Below are positions 1 through 14,661 of a stretch of 64,000 bases of DNA, one piece after another. The stretch is from the NCBI RefSeq assembly GCF_014268595.2, contig NZ_CP077091.1:2874501-2938500 (forward strand), in the 5' to 3' direction. A model generated the notes under the pieces. That model ran no database searches, had not been told where the DNA came from, and was given only the letters and a program-made list of their open reading frames with translations. This DNA is from Pseudomonas hamedanensis (GTDB taxonomy: Bacteria; Pseudomonadota; Gammaproteobacteria; Pseudomonadales; Pseudomonadaceae). The first letter of the stretch is position 1; the number at the start of each line of letters is the position of its first letter. Both the position numbers and the translations under genes were made by a program.

Positions 1-1179
1 TCCGGTAGCGGGCATTTCGATGAGTTCGACATTGCATCGGTGCACCACGAACAGCTGCATGAAATGCATTACCAGCCACGCGGACTGGACCCGCGGTACG
101 GGCACGTCGTAAAAGCCAAGTCCGACGCGGCCGAAGCGTTTATCGACATGCGCACAAAACTGCTCGAGAAGGCAGAGAGTCATTTCACCCATTACACCCC
201 ACCCGCTCGAGCGACACTGCCGACGCTCACTACGGACGCCACAGCGGATTCGTTATTCAAGCAAGTGGCCGACGGTGACTTTGCCGGCCTGGTGCTCGGC
301 GAAGCCCATTCGGCGCAATCGAGCAAGGCGCTGCTGATCAAGCAGCTGGAAAAACACAAAGGCCGCTACAAAACGCTGTATGTGGAACATTTGCAGACCG
401 ATTTGCATCAAGCTGACCTGGACGATTTCTGTGCCGGCAAGACCATGTCCGCCCATTTGCGCCGATACCTGAGCAGTCAGGACGAAGGGCACATGCGGTT
501 CTACAAAGGCACGACAGACAATTACACCAGCGTCATTGAAAAAGCGGCCAAATATGGCTATCGCATCAGAGCGCTTGATTGCGTCGCCAGCTATCACATG
601 AAGGCGCTCTCCGACCCGCGCGTACAGCGCAACCGCATGTTCAGCTATTTTGCCTCCAGAGTGATCGAAGCCGACCAACTGGCCAACGGGCCGCACAAGT
701 GGATCGCCTTCGTCGGCAGCGCCCACACTGGTTACAACCTGGGGGTACCGGGCCTGGCGGATATGCTCGGTGCCGTCAGCCTGCACGTGCACGACACGAC
801 GCCCGCGCTCGCTCAACGCCTTCAGCGCGGTTACTGGGAGGTCGCCACCGAAAGCATGCCCACTGCCACTCGCGCAATACGCAGTGATTTCAAAATGGAG
901 GTCGGCATCCCCGGCAAGCGGCTCGACCCAGCCCCCGCAGCTGTACAACGCGAACGCTTGACCGAGCAAGGGCAATTCATCATCGAGCGCCCGAATACTC
1001 GGGAAACCCGCCTCGTTCATCGATCTCGCACCGGTGAAACCGTCGAGACGCCGATCCAGGTGGACGACAAAGGTCTGTTTTTCATTGATTACCGGGATAG
1101 AGCGCTGGACCGTTTCAAAACCCTCGAAGAGCTCATCATGATGCTACGGAGCGAGTTCAATCTCAGGCCGGTGACCTGA
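1..1179 (+). CDS. Toxin/effector-like protein, C-terminal part (5' end outside window)
   Basis: The frame is open from base 1, and the first possible start in the window (GTG at 40) has no ribosome binding site, so this is the 3' part of a longer gene. The visible 392 residues contain a domain with spaced motifs LVLGEAHS, LYVEHLQTD, YRIRALDC and FVGSAHTG. The Gly-Glu-x-His start and the later Gly-Ser-x-His resemble the EreA/ChaN/TIKI-like fold found near the C-terminus of large Pseudomonas proteins annotated as membrane-targeted effector-domain toxins. That assignment is from memory of the family; activity is inferred. A strong terminator follows the stop codon. The target and the secretion route cannot be seen here. 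Confidence 0.6.
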   Translation, partial: SGSGHFDEFDIASVHHEQLHEMHYQPRGLDPRYGHVVKAKSDAAEAFIDMRTKLLEKAESHFTHYTPPARATLPTLTTDATADSLFKQVADGDFAGLVLGEAHSAQSSKALLIKQLEKHKGRYKTLYVEHLQTDLHQADLDDFCAGKTMSAHLRRYLSSQDEGHMRFYKGTTDNYTSVIEKAAKYGYRIRALDCVASYHMKALSDPRVQRNRMFSYFASRVIEADQLANGPHKWIAFVGSAHTGYNLGVPGLADMLGAVSLHVHDTTPALAQRLQRGYWEVATESMPTATRAIRSDFKMEVGIPGKRLDPAPAAVQRERLTEQGQFIIERPNTRETRLVHRSRTGETVETPIQVDDKGLFFIDYRDRALDRFKTLEELIMMLRSEFNLRPVT

Positions 1180-1232
1180 GTCGACGATCTTGCGCCGGGC
1201 TGCCGCGGTTGGTAGCCCATCGCAGGCAACAA

Positions 1233-1264
1233 AAAACCCGCTGAAATCACTTTCAGCGGGTTTT
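1233..1264. terminator. Bidirectional rho-independent terminator
   Basis: Perfect stem AAAACCCGCTGAAA / TTTCAGCGGGTTTT around the loop TCAC. The A and T flanks make it usable from both strands. It separates the rightward toxin-like gene from the leftward purL-yqfO pair. Confidence 0.9.
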
Positions 1265-1282
1265 CTGTTTCAGCAGCAGCGG

Positions 1283-1594
1283 TCAGAAATCTGCCAACTG
1301 CCACACCTCATAAGCCGGTGTTTCGTAGGGATGACTAAGCTTCAACGCTGCCACAACAGCAACAATCAGCTCGTCTGCCACCACCAGCTCGACCTTCCAC
1401 TCCTCAACCCGCTCAACCTGCCCCGCCTCGCCTATGAACGGCTGACTGCCGTCCAGAGGCCGAAACTGACCAGACCCGAGCACTTGCCAGGCGCAATGGT
1501 CATAGTCGCCAATTCGCCCGCCACCGGCAGCGAACACAGCGTCTTTGACCACTTCGACATGACTGTCGGGAACAAAAAAAGCGAGTTTGTACAC
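1283..1594 (-). CDS. YqfO/NIF3-like small protein
   Basis: A 103-residue protein beginning MYKLAFFVPDSHVEVVKDAVF and ending with SHPYETPAYEVWQLADF. The ferredoxin-like YKLxFFVP start, the GGGRIGDYDHC segment and the HPYETPAYE ending are typical of the YqfO/CutA-like insert domain of NIF3 proteins, which occurs alone in pseudomonads next to purL. I chose the GTG start at 1594, only 5 bp after the purL stop, because homology begins there; a longer frame would run into purL. Close spacing suggests co-transcription with purL. Function unknown; a metal-binding or signalling role is only a guess. Confidence 0.75.
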   Translation of the reverse strand: MYKLAFFVPDSHVEVVKDAVFAAGGGRIGDYDHCAWQVLGSGQFRPLDGSQPFIGEAGQVERVEEWKVELVVADELIVAVVAALKLSHPYETPAYEVWQLADF

Positions 1595-1599
1595 GACGC

Positions 1600-7242
<5,643 letters not shown>

Positions 7243-7261
7243 CCAACACCACAAATCGAAT

Positions 7262-7350
7262 TGTAGGAGTGAGCCTGCTCGCGATAGCGGTGTGTCAGTC
7301 AATTTGATGCTGGCTGACACACCGCTATGGCGAGCAGGCTCACTCCTACA
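7262..7350. repeat. REP doublet (REPIN), TGTAGGAG type
   Basis: Two REP units in inverted orientation: left arm TGTAGGAGTGAGCCTGCTCG, right arm its near-perfect complement ending CTCCTACA, with a variable centre. It sits between the convergent ends of mltF and pdxJ and can fold into one long hairpin. Confidence 0.93.
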
Positions 7351-7368
7351 AGGGGTTTGTGTTGTTGC

Positions 7369-8112
7369 TTAGTGCTTGGCAGCAGCCAGGATCAGCGCCT
7401 TCATTTCCGATACGGCGGATTTGAACCCGACAAACAGCGCATGCGCCACCAGCGCATGGCCGATGTTCAATTCGTTGATGCCCTTGATCGCCGCCACCGC
7501 CTCGACGTTGTGGTAATGCAGGCCATGCCCGGCATTGACGATCAGCCCCTGCGCCAGGCCAAACGCGACACCGTCCGCGACACGCTTGAGTTCTTCAGCC
7601 ACTTCAATCGGAGTTTCGGCATCGGCGTAGCGCCCGGTGTGCAGCTCGATGGCCGGCGCACCGACGCGCTTCGATGCAGCGATCTGACGTTCATCAGCAT
7701 CAATGAACAGCGAGACTTCGCTGCCAATCTTCGACAGACGTTCGACCGCTGCCCTGATGCGTTCTTCCTGCCCTGCCACATCCAGACCGCCTTCGGTGGT
7801 CAGCTCCTGCCGGGTTTCCGGAACCAGACAAATGTGCGCCGGGCGAATGCGCTCGGCGAACGCCATCATCTCTTCGGTGACACCCATTTCGAAATTCATT
7901 CGGGTTTGCAGGACATCCTTGAGCAACAGCACGTCGCGCTCCTGGATGTGCCGGCGATCTTCACGCAGGTGCACCGTGATGCCATCGGCCCCCGCCTCTT
8001 CCGCGTCCAGCGCCGCCTTGACCGGATCCGGGTAGCGCGTGCCACGGGCCTGACGCAGGGTGGCGACGTGGTCGATGTTCACGCCAAGAAGAATGCGATT
8101 GCTGGTGGTCAC
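7369..8112 (-). CDS. pdxJ: Pyridoxine 5'-phosphate synthase
   Basis: 247 residues. Condenses 1-deoxyxylulose 5-phosphate with 3-amino-2-oxopropyl phosphate to give pyridoxine 5'-phosphate in vitamin B6 synthesis; cytosolic TIM barrel. Family motifs: [18 protein letters not shown] at the N-terminus, [32 protein letters not shown] and the terminal [11 protein letters not shown] use the GTG at 8112 ([10 protein letters not shown]) because AGGAG lies 8 nt upstream; an in-frame extension to 8145 has no support. Last gene of the lepA-lepB-rnc-era-recO-pdxJ cluster. Confidence 0.97.
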   Translation of the reverse strand: MTTSNRILLGVNIDHVATLRQARGTRYPDPVKAALDAEEAGADGITVHLREDRRHIQERDVLLLKDVLQTRMNFEMGVTEEMMAFAERIRPAHICLVPETRQELTTEGGLDVAGQEERIRAAVERLSKIGSEVSLFIDADERQIAASKRVGAPAIELHTGRYADAETPIEVAEELKRVADGVAFGLAQGLIVNAGHGLHYHNVEAVAAIKGINELNIGHALVAHALFVGFKSAVSEMKALILAAAKH

Positions 8113-8151
8113 GGATGCGCTCCTGAATTGAGAGATTCGGCGCACAGCATA

Positions 8152-8841
8152 TCAGGGCTTGCGAAACAGCTCGCGGCTTACAAGGGGCCGACCGCCGAGA
8201 TGAACGGCCAGTGCCTGACGCATCAGGCGCTTGGCAGCAGACAGGGCGCCGGGGGCAGACCAGTCGGCTTCGGCCATGGCCAGCAGTTCGGTGCCGTTGA
8301 ACAGGCCCGGCTGCAGCAGATGGACCTGCTCAAGCCCGGCGTCCACTTGCAGACGATAGAGACCGTCCGGCGCGATCGGGTCGCCGTGCAAATCTGTGTT
8401 GAGAGAAAAGCCGTAGCCGAGATCGTCCAGCAAACGCCATTCGAAGGACCGCAATAACGGCTCCAACGGGCGACCTTCAGCCAAGGCCAGCAGCGTCGCG
8501 GCATAGTGATCGAAAACGGCAGGATGCGGATCTTCGGCGGGCAGCAAACGGATCAACAGCTCGTTCAGATACAAACCACTGAACAGCGCCTCGCCATTGA
8601 GCCACGCCGAGGTGCCGGAACTTTCCATGCGCCCGACATTCTTCAGCTCGCCCTTGCCACGAAACTCCACTTCCAGCGCCACGAATGGCCGCGCCAGCGT
8701 CCCGGCCTTGCCCCGCGCACTGCGCAACACCGCCCGCAACCGACCTTGCGGCGTGAGGAAGTCGACCAGCGCGCTGGTCTCGCGATAAGCACGCGAGTGC
8801 AGGACGTAGGCGGGCTGGGCGGGAGGCGGGTTTTGCGACAT
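8152..8841 (-). CDS. recO: DNA repair protein RecO
   Basis: 229 residues. Mediator of RecFOR recombination that helps load RecA on SSB-coated DNA. N-terminal OB-fold ([24 protein letters not shown], then RSARGKAG) followed by the helical C-terminal domain ([24 protein letters not shown]). No cysteines, so the zinc site of some family members is absent. The start [12 protein letters not shown] at 8841 is preceded by a GAGAA element; the frame can be extended to 8880 but without support. A REPIN separates it from era; pdxJ follows after 39 bp. Confidence 0.96.
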   Translation of the reverse strand: MSQNPPPAQPAYVLHSRAYRETSALVDFLTPQGRLRAVLRSARGKAGTLARPFVALEVEFRGKGELKNVGRMESSGTSAWLNGEALFSGLYLNELLIRLLPAEDPHPAVFDHYAATLLALAEGRPLEPLLRSFEWRLLDDLGYGFSLNTDLHGDPIAPDGLYRLQVDAGLEQVHLLQPGLFNGTELLAMAEADWSAPGALSAAKRLMRQALAVHLGGRPLVSRELFRKP

Positions 8842-8888
8842 TGAGTTCTCGATGAAGAAACGCATTCTTGAGATCAACATAAACCAAA

Positions 8889-8979
8889 TGTGGGAGCGGG
8901 CTTGCTCGCGAAGACGGTGAGTCAGTCGAAAAAATGTATCGACTGATTCACCGTCTTCGCGAGCAAGCCCGCTCCCACA
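8889..8979. repeat. REP doublet (REPIN), TGTGGGAG type
   Basis: Inverted pair, left arm TGTGGGAGCGGGCTTGCTCG, right arm its complement ending CTCCCACA; even the middle (GACGGTGAGTCAGTCG / CGACTGATTCACCGTC) is largely symmetric. It lies inside the era-recO interval of the operon. Confidence 0.93.
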
Positions 8980-9012
8980 GGGGTTCTCTGGTGTATGAGA
9001 AAACCGGGACTG

Positions 9013-9915
9013 TTACAGGTCGCCATAACCCAGCGAACGCAGCGCGCGCTCGTCATCGGACCAGCCGCCCTTCACCTTGACCCACAGGTTGAGCATGATC
9101 TTGGAGTCGAACAGCAGCTCCATGTCCTTGCGCGCTTCGGTGCCGATGCGCTTGATGCGCTCGCCCTTGTCGCCAATGATGATTTTCTTCTGGCCGTCAC
9201 GCTCGACGAGAATCAAGGCATGGATGTGCAAGGTCTTGCCCTGCTGCTTGAACTCTTCGATCTCGACGGTGATCTGGTATGGCAGCTCGGCGCCCATCTG
9301 GCGCATGATTTTTTCGCGGACCAGTTCGGCGGCGAGGAAACGGCTGCTGCGGTCAGTAATCTGGTCTTCCGGGAAGAAGTGATCGTTCTCCGGCAGATGG
9401 TCGGCGATGACCTTTTCCAGCGCTTCGAGGTTGTGCCCGTGCTGCGCAGAGATAGGGATGATCTGCGCGTTCGGCAGCTGCTCCTGCAACCAGCTCAGGT
9501 GCGGCATCAGCTCGGCTTTGTCTTCAATGCGGTCGGTCTTGTTCAGCGCGACGATCAGCGGGCCGGTGACGTACTGCACACGCTCGAGGACCATCTGGTC
9601 TTCGTCGGTCCACTTGGTGCGGTCAACGACAAAAATCACCACGTCGACGTCTTTCAACGCCGCCGAAGCGGTTTTGTTCATGTAACGGTTGAGGGCCTTT
9701 TCGCCGCCCTTGTGCATGCCGGGAGTGTCGACGTAGATCGCCTGCACGTCGCCCTCGGTCTTGATCCCCAGCATGTTGTGGCGGGTGGTCTGCGGCTTGC
9801 GCGAGGTGATCGCCAGCTTCTGGCCGAGAATGTGGTTGAGCAGCGTCGACTTGCCGACGTTGGGACGGCCGACGATGGCAACGTAGCCACAGCGAGTTGC
9901 GTTTGTATCAGTCAT
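9013..9915 (-). CDS. era: GTPase Era
   Basis: 300 residues. Essential GTPase that binds the 3' end of 16S rRNA during 30S assembly. P-loop GRPNVGKS at residues 16-23, switch region [16 protein letters not shown] and SAQ motifs, then the C-terminal KH domain with [24 protein letters not shown]. The ATG at 9915 overlaps the end of rnc by 8 nt, giving translational coupling; the 8-codon upstream extension is inside rnc and discounted. Confidence 0.98.
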   Translation of the reverse strand: MTDTNATRCGYVAIVGRPNVGKSTLLNHILGQKLAITSRKPQTTRHNMLGIKTEGDVQAIYVDTPGMHKGGEKALNRYMNKTASAALKDVDVVIFVVDRTKWTDEDQMVLERVQYVTGPLIVALNKTDRIEDKAELMPHLSWLQEQLPNAQIIPISAQHGHNLEALEKVIADHLPENDHFFPEDQITDRSSRFLAAELVREKIMRQMGAELPYQITVEIEEFKQQGKTLHIHALILVERDGQKKIIIGDKGERIKRIGTEARKDMELLFDSKIMLNLWVKVKGGWSDDERALRSLGYGDL

Positions 9916-10597
9916 TGCCATTCTCCACGCCCAGGGCAATCAGTGCTGCGGCGGCCGCTACCTGTTCGGCAATACGACGGCTCACACCCTGACCTCGGCT
10001 TTTTTCGTTCAATAGGACCACTTCGCACTCGACGAAGAAGGTTCGGCAGTGCGGCTCGCCCTGGATATCCACCACTTCGTAGCGCGGCAGCTCGCAGCCG
10101 CGCGATTGCAGGTGTTCCTGCAGGCGGGTCTTCGGATCCTTGTTGGTGTCGACCAGCGTCAGGCCTTCGAACTCGCCGGCTAGCCAGGCCAGTACGCGCT
10201 CGCGAGCGACGTCCATGCCGGCGTCGAGGTAGATTGCACCGATCAAGGCTTCAAGGGCATCGGCCAAAATCGATTCGCGACGAAATCCGCCGCTTTTCAG
10301 TTCGCCCGAACCCAGGCGCAAGTAATCGCCGAGGTCAAAACCGCGAGCCAGCACGGCCAGCGTCTCACCTTTCACCAGGCGTGCGCGCAAACGCGACAAC
10401 TGGCCTTCGCGGGCCAGCGGGAAGCGATCGAACAGCGCCTCGCCAGCGACGAAGTTGAGGATGGCATCACCGAGGAATTCCAGGCGCTCGTTGTTGCGCC
10501 CGGCAAAACTGCGATGCGTGAGGGCCAGCAGCATCAGCTCCTGATCCTTGAAGGTGTAACCGAGCTGGCGCTCGAGACGGCTTAGAGAAACGCTCAC
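9908..10597 (-). CDS. rnc: Ribonuclease III
   Basis: 229 residues. Double-strand-specific endoribonuclease for rRNA and mRNA processing. The signature [12 protein letters not shown] is at residues 36-47, the second acidic cluster in [18 protein letters not shown], and the C-terminal dsRNA-binding domain starts at [12 protein letters not shown]. Starts with GTG ([14 protein letters not shown]). An open frame from the lepB side ends on a TGA overlapping this GTG, as expected if a coupled upstream gene once existed (see the remnant entry). Confidence 0.98.
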   Translation of the reverse strand: MSVSLSRLERQLGYTFKDQELMLLALTHRSFAGRNNERLEFLGDAILNFVAGEALFDRFPLAREGQLSRLRARLVKGETLAVLARGFDLGDYLRLGSGELKSGGFRRESILADALEALIGAIYLDAGMDVARERVLAWLAGEFEGLTLVDTNKDPKTRLQEHLQSRGCELPRYEVVDIQGEPHCRTFFVECEVVLLNEKSRGQGVSRRIAEQVAAAAALIALGVENGND

Positions 10598-10766
10598 GGT
10601 TTACCCACGCTGAGTTCGTGGCTGGATTCCACTGCCATCGCCGGGGTACGGCGCAGGCCTGGGACAATTAACGCTGTGTTCAAAAATGAGATCCTGGCGA
10701 TTGCGAAGCCGCTTGTGCCGGCTCCAAAAATGCATTCGGCGCTGTGGTCAACAGCGCCGTGTGTAA
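10594..10766 (-). pseudogene. Probable remnant of the small gene between lepB and rnc
   Basis: P. aeruginosa has a small membrane-protein gene (PA0769, DUF4845 as I recall) between lepB and rnc. Here the spacer is about 170 bp. The strand reading toward rnc is open from the end of lepB and ends [13 protein letters not shown] with its TGA overlapping the rnc GTG by 3 nt, but it has no usable start, no membrane segment and no upstream half. I interpret this as the decayed 3' end of that gene after a deletion; it could also be a chance open frame. Either way no intact gene is present. Confidence 0.4.
10725..10759 (-). terminator. Weak terminator-like hairpin after lepB
   Basis: Perfect 9-bp stem CGGCGCTGT / ACAGCGCCG at 10737-10759 with loop GGTCA, followed on the minus strand by AATGCATTTTT. 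The T tract is a few bases too far for a strong terminator, so it probably attenuates lepB-rnc read-through or stabilises the lepA-lepB mRNA end. Confidence 0.45.
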
Positions 10767-11621
10767 TTACTTGATCAGGCCGACCCGCGAGAAATTCGGC
10801 AGGTGGCTGAGTTTCGGCTCCGGCCAGCTCATCCAGACCGCGAAGGCCTTGCCGACGATATTGCGGTCGGGAACCATGCCCAGCAGATCCTTGGGAATGT
10901 TCGGATCATCCCAGTAGCGACTGTCATTCGAATTGTCGCGGTTGTCGCCCATCATGAAGTAGTGCCCGGCAGGCACTGTCCACGAGCGATCCGGCGTGGC
11001 GCGGTAGCGGCTCATTTCCTTGCGGATCAGGTGCTCGGCTGCGCCGAGTTTTTCCTTGTAGAGTTCTGCACTGCCCAAGGTGCCCGGCTCGGCGCCGACC
11101 ATTTTCTCGGCAATCGATTCGCCATTGACGAACAGACGCTTGTCGGCGGTGTAACGCACGGTGTCGCCCGGCAGGCCGACCACACGCTTGATGTAGTTGA
11201 CGTTCGGGTCGCTCGGGTAGCGGAACACCATGACATCGCCGCGCTGCGGATCACCGACGTCGATGATCTTCTTGTCGATCACCGGCAGGCGAATCCCGTA
11301 GGAAAACTTGTTCACCAGAATGAAGTCGCCAACGTCCAGGGTCGGCTTCATCGAGCCGGACGGAATCTGGAACGGTTCCACCAGGAACGAACGCAGGACC
11401 AGTACGATGAACAACACCGGAAAGAACGACTTGCCGTATTCAACCAGCAGCGGCTCTTTGTTCAGTTTCTCGACGACCACGGCTTCCGGCTGGCTGACAC
11501 TGCCTTGATAGGAGGCAATGGCAGCACGCCGACGCGGCGCCAGGAACAGCAGATCGAGCAACGCCAACAGGCCGCAGACGAACACGGCGATGACCAGCAA
11601 CAGCGGGAAATTTAGCGACAT
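10767..11621 (-). CDS. lepB: Signal peptidase I
   Basis: 284 residues. Inner-membrane serine protease that removes Sec and Tat signal peptides. N-terminal membrane segments (LLLVIAVFVCGLLALLDLLF and FFPVLFIVLVLRSFLVEPF), catalytic Ser in QIPSGSMKPTL, catalytic Lys in NYIKRVVGLPGD, and the conserved GDNRDNSNDSRYW box. It lies 9 bp downstream of lepA, the classical lepAB operon. Confidence 0.98.
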   Translation of the reverse strand: MSLNFPLLLVIAVFVCGLLALLDLLFLAPRRRAAIASYQGSVSQPEAVVVEKLNKEPLLVEYGKSFFPVLFIVLVLRSFLVEPFQIPSGSMKPTLDVGDFILVNKFSYGIRLPVIDKKIIDVGDPQRGDVMVFRYPSDPNVNYIKRVVGLPGDTVRYTADKRLFVNGESIAEKMVGAEPGTLGSAELYKEKLGAAEHLIRKEMSRYRATPDRSWTVPAGHYFMMGDNRDNSNDSRYWDDPNIPKDLLGMVPDRNIVGKAFAVWMSWPEPKLSHLPNFSRVGLIK

Positions 11622-11630
11622 AGGACCTGA

Positions 11631-13427
11631 TTATTCCAACCTGAGCACGGCGAGGAAGGCTTCCTGTGGAATTTCCACGTTGCCGACCTGTTTCATGCGT
11701 TTCTTACCGGCCTTCTGCTTCTCGAGCAGTTTCTTCTTACGACTGACGTCACCGCCGTAGCATTTGGCCAATACGTTCTTTCTGAGCGCCTTGACGGTTG
11801 TCCGGGCGACGATCTGACCACCGATGGCGGCCTGAATCGCCACGTCGAACATCTGACGAGGAATCAGTTCTTTCATCTTCTCGGTCAACTGGCGACCTTT
11901 GAAGTGCGAGTTGTCACGGTGCACGATCAACGCCAGGGCATCGACCTTGTCACCGTTGATCAGCACGTCCAGTTTCACCAGATTAGCCGATTGGTAACGA
12001 TCGAAATGGTAATCCAGCGAAGCATAGCCGCGGCTGGTGGATTTGAGACGGTCGAAGAAGTCCAGGACCACTTCGTTCATCGGCAGGTCATAGGTCACCT
12101 GGACCTGATTGCCGAGGAACAGCATGTCGACCTGAACGCCGCGCTTCTCGATGCACAGGGTGATGACGTTGCCCAGGTGTTCTTGCGGCACAAGGATATT
12201 GGCGCGCACGATGGGCTCACGCATGTCCTCGATGGCCGAGACATCCGGTAGCTTCGACGGGTTGTCGACGTAAATCGTTTCACCGGTTTTCAGCACCAGC
12301 TCGAAAATTACCGTCGGCGCGGTGGTGATCAGGTCCAGGTCGTACTCGCGCTCGAGGCGCTCCTGGATGATTTCCATGTGCAGCATGCCGAGGAAGCCGC
12401 AACGGAAGCCGAAGCCCAGTGCGTCGGAGCTTTCCGGGGTGTACTGCAGCGACGAGTCGTTCAGGGTCAGCTTCTGCAGCGCTTCGCGGAAATCCTCGAA
12501 ATCGTCGGAGCTGACCGGGAACAGACCGGCGTAAACCTGTGGCTGAATGCGTTTGAAACCCGGCAGCACCGGAACGTCTGGCGTGGAGCTCAGAGTCAGG
12601 GTGTCACCGACCGGCGCACCGTGGATGTCCTTGATGCTGGCGATGATGAAGCCCACTTCACCGGCTTTGAGATCGACGGTGGCGGTGTGTTTCGGATTGA
12701 ACACGCCAACGCTGTCGACCAGATGGATCTTGCCGGTGGACTTGACCAGAATCTTGTCGCCCTTCTTCACCCGGCCGTGACGGACACGCACCAGGGACAC
12801 AACGCCCAGGTAGTTGTCGAACCAGGAGTCGATGATCAACGCTTGCAGCGGATCTTCGATGTTGCCGGTCGGCGCAGGAATGGTATGGACCAGACGCTCG
12901 AGCACTTCGTCGACACCCAGGCCGGTCTTGGCACTGCAGGTGACGGCGTCGGTGGCATCGATGCCGATGATTTTCTCGATTTCGTCTTTTACGCGATCAG
13001 GATCGGCCTGCGGCAGGTCGATCTTGTTCAGCACCGGCATGACCTCAAGGCCCTGCTCGATGGCGGTGTAGCAGTTGGCCACGGACTGGGCTTCTACGCC
13101 CTGCCCCGCATCGACCACCAGCAAGGCACCTTCGCACGCCGCCAGGGAACGGCTGACTTCGTAGGTGAAGTCGACGTGGCCGGGGGTGTCAATGAAGTTC
13201 AGCTGGTAGGTGATGCCGTCGCGGGCTTTGTAATAGAGGGTAACGCTGTGGGCCTTGATGGTGATCCCGCGTTCACGCTCAAGATCCATGGAATCCAGTA
13301 CCTGGGCTTCCATTTCACGCTCGGCCAGGCCGCCGCACATCTGGATGAAACGGTCAGCCAGCGTCGACTTGCCATGGTCAATGTGGGCGATGATGGAGAA
13401 ATTGCGGATATGACTCAAATCACTCAC
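11631..13427 (-). CDS. lepA: Elongation factor 4 (back-translocating GTPase LepA)
   Basis: 598 residues, full length. Ribosome-associated GTPase. G1 motif AHIDHGKS (residues 14-21), RERGITIKA switch, DTPGHVDF and NKIDLP; domains II-III follow; the LepA-specific C-terminal domain includes [28 protein letters not shown]. The start is GTG ([15 protein letters not shown]). First gene of the cluster, with lepB 9 bp downstream. Confidence 0.98.
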   Translation of the reverse strand: MSDLSHIRNFSIIAHIDHGKSTLADRFIQMCGGLAEREMEAQVLDSMDLERERGITIKAHSVTLYYKARDGITYQLNFIDTPGHVDFTYEVSRSLAACEGALLVVDAGQGVEAQSVANCYTAIEQGLEVMPVLNKIDLPQADPDRVKDEIEKIIGIDATDAVTCSAKTGLGVDEVLERLVHTIPAPTGNIEDPLQALIIDSWFDNYLGVVSLVRVRHGRVKKGDKILVKSTGKIHLVDSVGVFNPKHTATVDLKAGEVGFIIASIKDIHGAPVGDTLTLSSTPDVPVLPGFKRIQPQVYAGLFPVSSDDFEDFREALQKLTLNDSSLQYTPESSDALGFGFRCGFLGMLHMEIIQERLEREYDLDLITTAPTVIFELVLKTGETIYVDNPSKLPDVSAIEDMREPIVRANILVPQEHLGNVITLCIEKRGVQVDMLFLGNQVQVTYDLPMNEVVLDFFDRLKSTSRGYASLDYHFDRYQSANLVKLDVLINGDKVDALALIVHRDNSHFKGRQLTEKMKELIPRQMFDVAIQAAIGGQIVARTTVKALRKNVLAKCYGGDVSRKKKLLEKQKAGKKRMKQVGNVEIPQEAFLAVLRLE

Positions 13428-13535
13428 GGATCAACACTCAAAAAGGCTGCAGGCTTGGCCCGCCGAAAAATAGCCGGGAATTGTACCTGATACACGGCGC
13501 AAGCGTCACGTTCGCCTGTCACCCGGATGACATGC

Positions 13536-13566
13536 AAAAACGCCCCGATCAGTCGATCGAGGCGTT
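13536..13566 (-). terminator. Rho-independent terminator after lptG
   Basis: On the minus strand, stem AACGCC-(T/C)-CGATC pairs with GATCG-GGCGTT around the loop GACT, followed by TTTTT. It ends the lptF-lptG transcript before lepA. Confidence 0.85.
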
Positions 13567-13599
13567 CTCAAAGTTACAGCACAGGCAAAAATGCGCCCA

Positions 13600-14661
13600 T
13601 CAGCCGGCTCTGCGAAGCAGCCAGACACCCGCGAGCGCACAGACCCCGGCCGGTACCAGCACCGCGAACAGCGGCGAGAAACCGAACACCAGACTCGACG
13701 GCCCGAGCAGATCCTGGACGATGCGGAAGGTAAAGCCCACCAGCACACCGGTAAAGACACGCTGACCGAGGGTCACCGAACGCAGCGGGCCGAAGATAAA
13801 CGAGATCGCCATCAGCACCAGCGCAGCAGTCACCAGCGGCTGCAACACCTTGACCCAAAAAGCCAGCCAGTAACGCCCGTTGCTCAGGCCCTGCTCGGCC
13901 AGATAGTGGATGTAGCCCCACAGTCCGCTGATCGACAGCGATTCCGGTGCCATCACCACGGTGCTGAGCAATTGCGGACTCAACGCTACGTCCCAGCGCT
14001 CGGTCGGCGTGTTCACCACTTCGGTGCTGCGCTCATTGAAAATCGTGGTCGCCACATCGGTCAATTGCCAGTGATCACCGTCAAACTCCGCCTTCTTGGC
14101 GAAGCTGGAGCGCAACAGATGCCGCTCCTTGTCGAAGTGATAGCGCGTCACGCCATACAGCAGGCCGTTCGGTTGCACCGCGTTGATGTGGATGAATTCC
14201 TCACCCTGGCGGTGCCACATACCGTGCTTGGCACTCTGCGCGTCGCCGCTGCCCTGTGCCAGCGAGCGATTGGCCTGGGCCATGCTCTCGGTGGCCGGGG
14301 CGACGTATTCACCAATCAGGACGCCGGCGAGCATCAGCACCAGCATGGGCTTCATGACAGCCCAGACGATCCGGCCGATGGACACGCCAGCGGCGCGCAT
14401 GACGGTCAGTTCGCTGCTGCTGGCCAGGCTGCCGAGGCCGATCAGGCAGCCGATCAGCGCCGCCATCGGCAACATTTCGTAGAGACGGCGTGGCGCGGTC
14501 AGCAGAACAAAGCCAAGCACATCGACCAGGGTGTAGGTATCGCTGACGTCACCCATTTCATCAATGAAAGCGAACAGGGTCGCCAAGCCGAGGATGATTG
14601 CCAGCACGGCGATGATCGCCATGAACACGCTGCTGCCGATGTAACGGTCGAGTTTAACCAC
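13600..14661 (-). CDS. lptG: LPS export permease LptG
   Basis: 353 residues. One of the two inner-membrane permease subunits (LptB2FG) that extract lipopolysaccharide and pass it to LptC/LptA. YjgP/YjgQ family: membrane helices at the N-terminus (VFMAIIAVLAIILGLATLFAF), the SSSELTVMRAAGVS coupling segment that contacts LptB, a central periplasmic beta-jellyroll, and C-terminal helices ending PAGVCALAGVWLLRR. The GTG start at 14661 (MVKLDRYIGSSVF) overlaps the lptF end by 8 nt. Confidence 0.95.
   Translation of the reverse strand: MVKLDRYIGSSVFMAIIAVLAIILGLATLFAFIDEMGDVSDTYTLVDVLGFVLLTAPRRLYEMLPMAALIGCLIGLGSLASSSELTVMRAAGVSIGRIVWAVMKPMLVLMLAGVLIGEYVAPATESMAQANRSLAQGSGDAQSAKHGMWHRQGEEFIHINAVQPNGLLYGVTRYHFDKERHLLRSSFAKKAEFDGDHWQLTDVATTIFNERSTEVVNTPTERWDVALSPQLLSTVVMAPESLSISGLWGYIHYLAEQGLSNGRYWLAFWVKVLQPLVTAALVLMAISFIFGPLRSVTLGQRVFTGVLVGFTFRIVQDLLGPSSLVFGFSPLFAVLVPAGVCALAGVWLLRRAG

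Noticed and set aside
9916..9939. Longer Era N-terminus (MPWAWRMA)
   Set aside because: It would lie inside rnc; conserved Era homology begins at [11 protein letters not shown].
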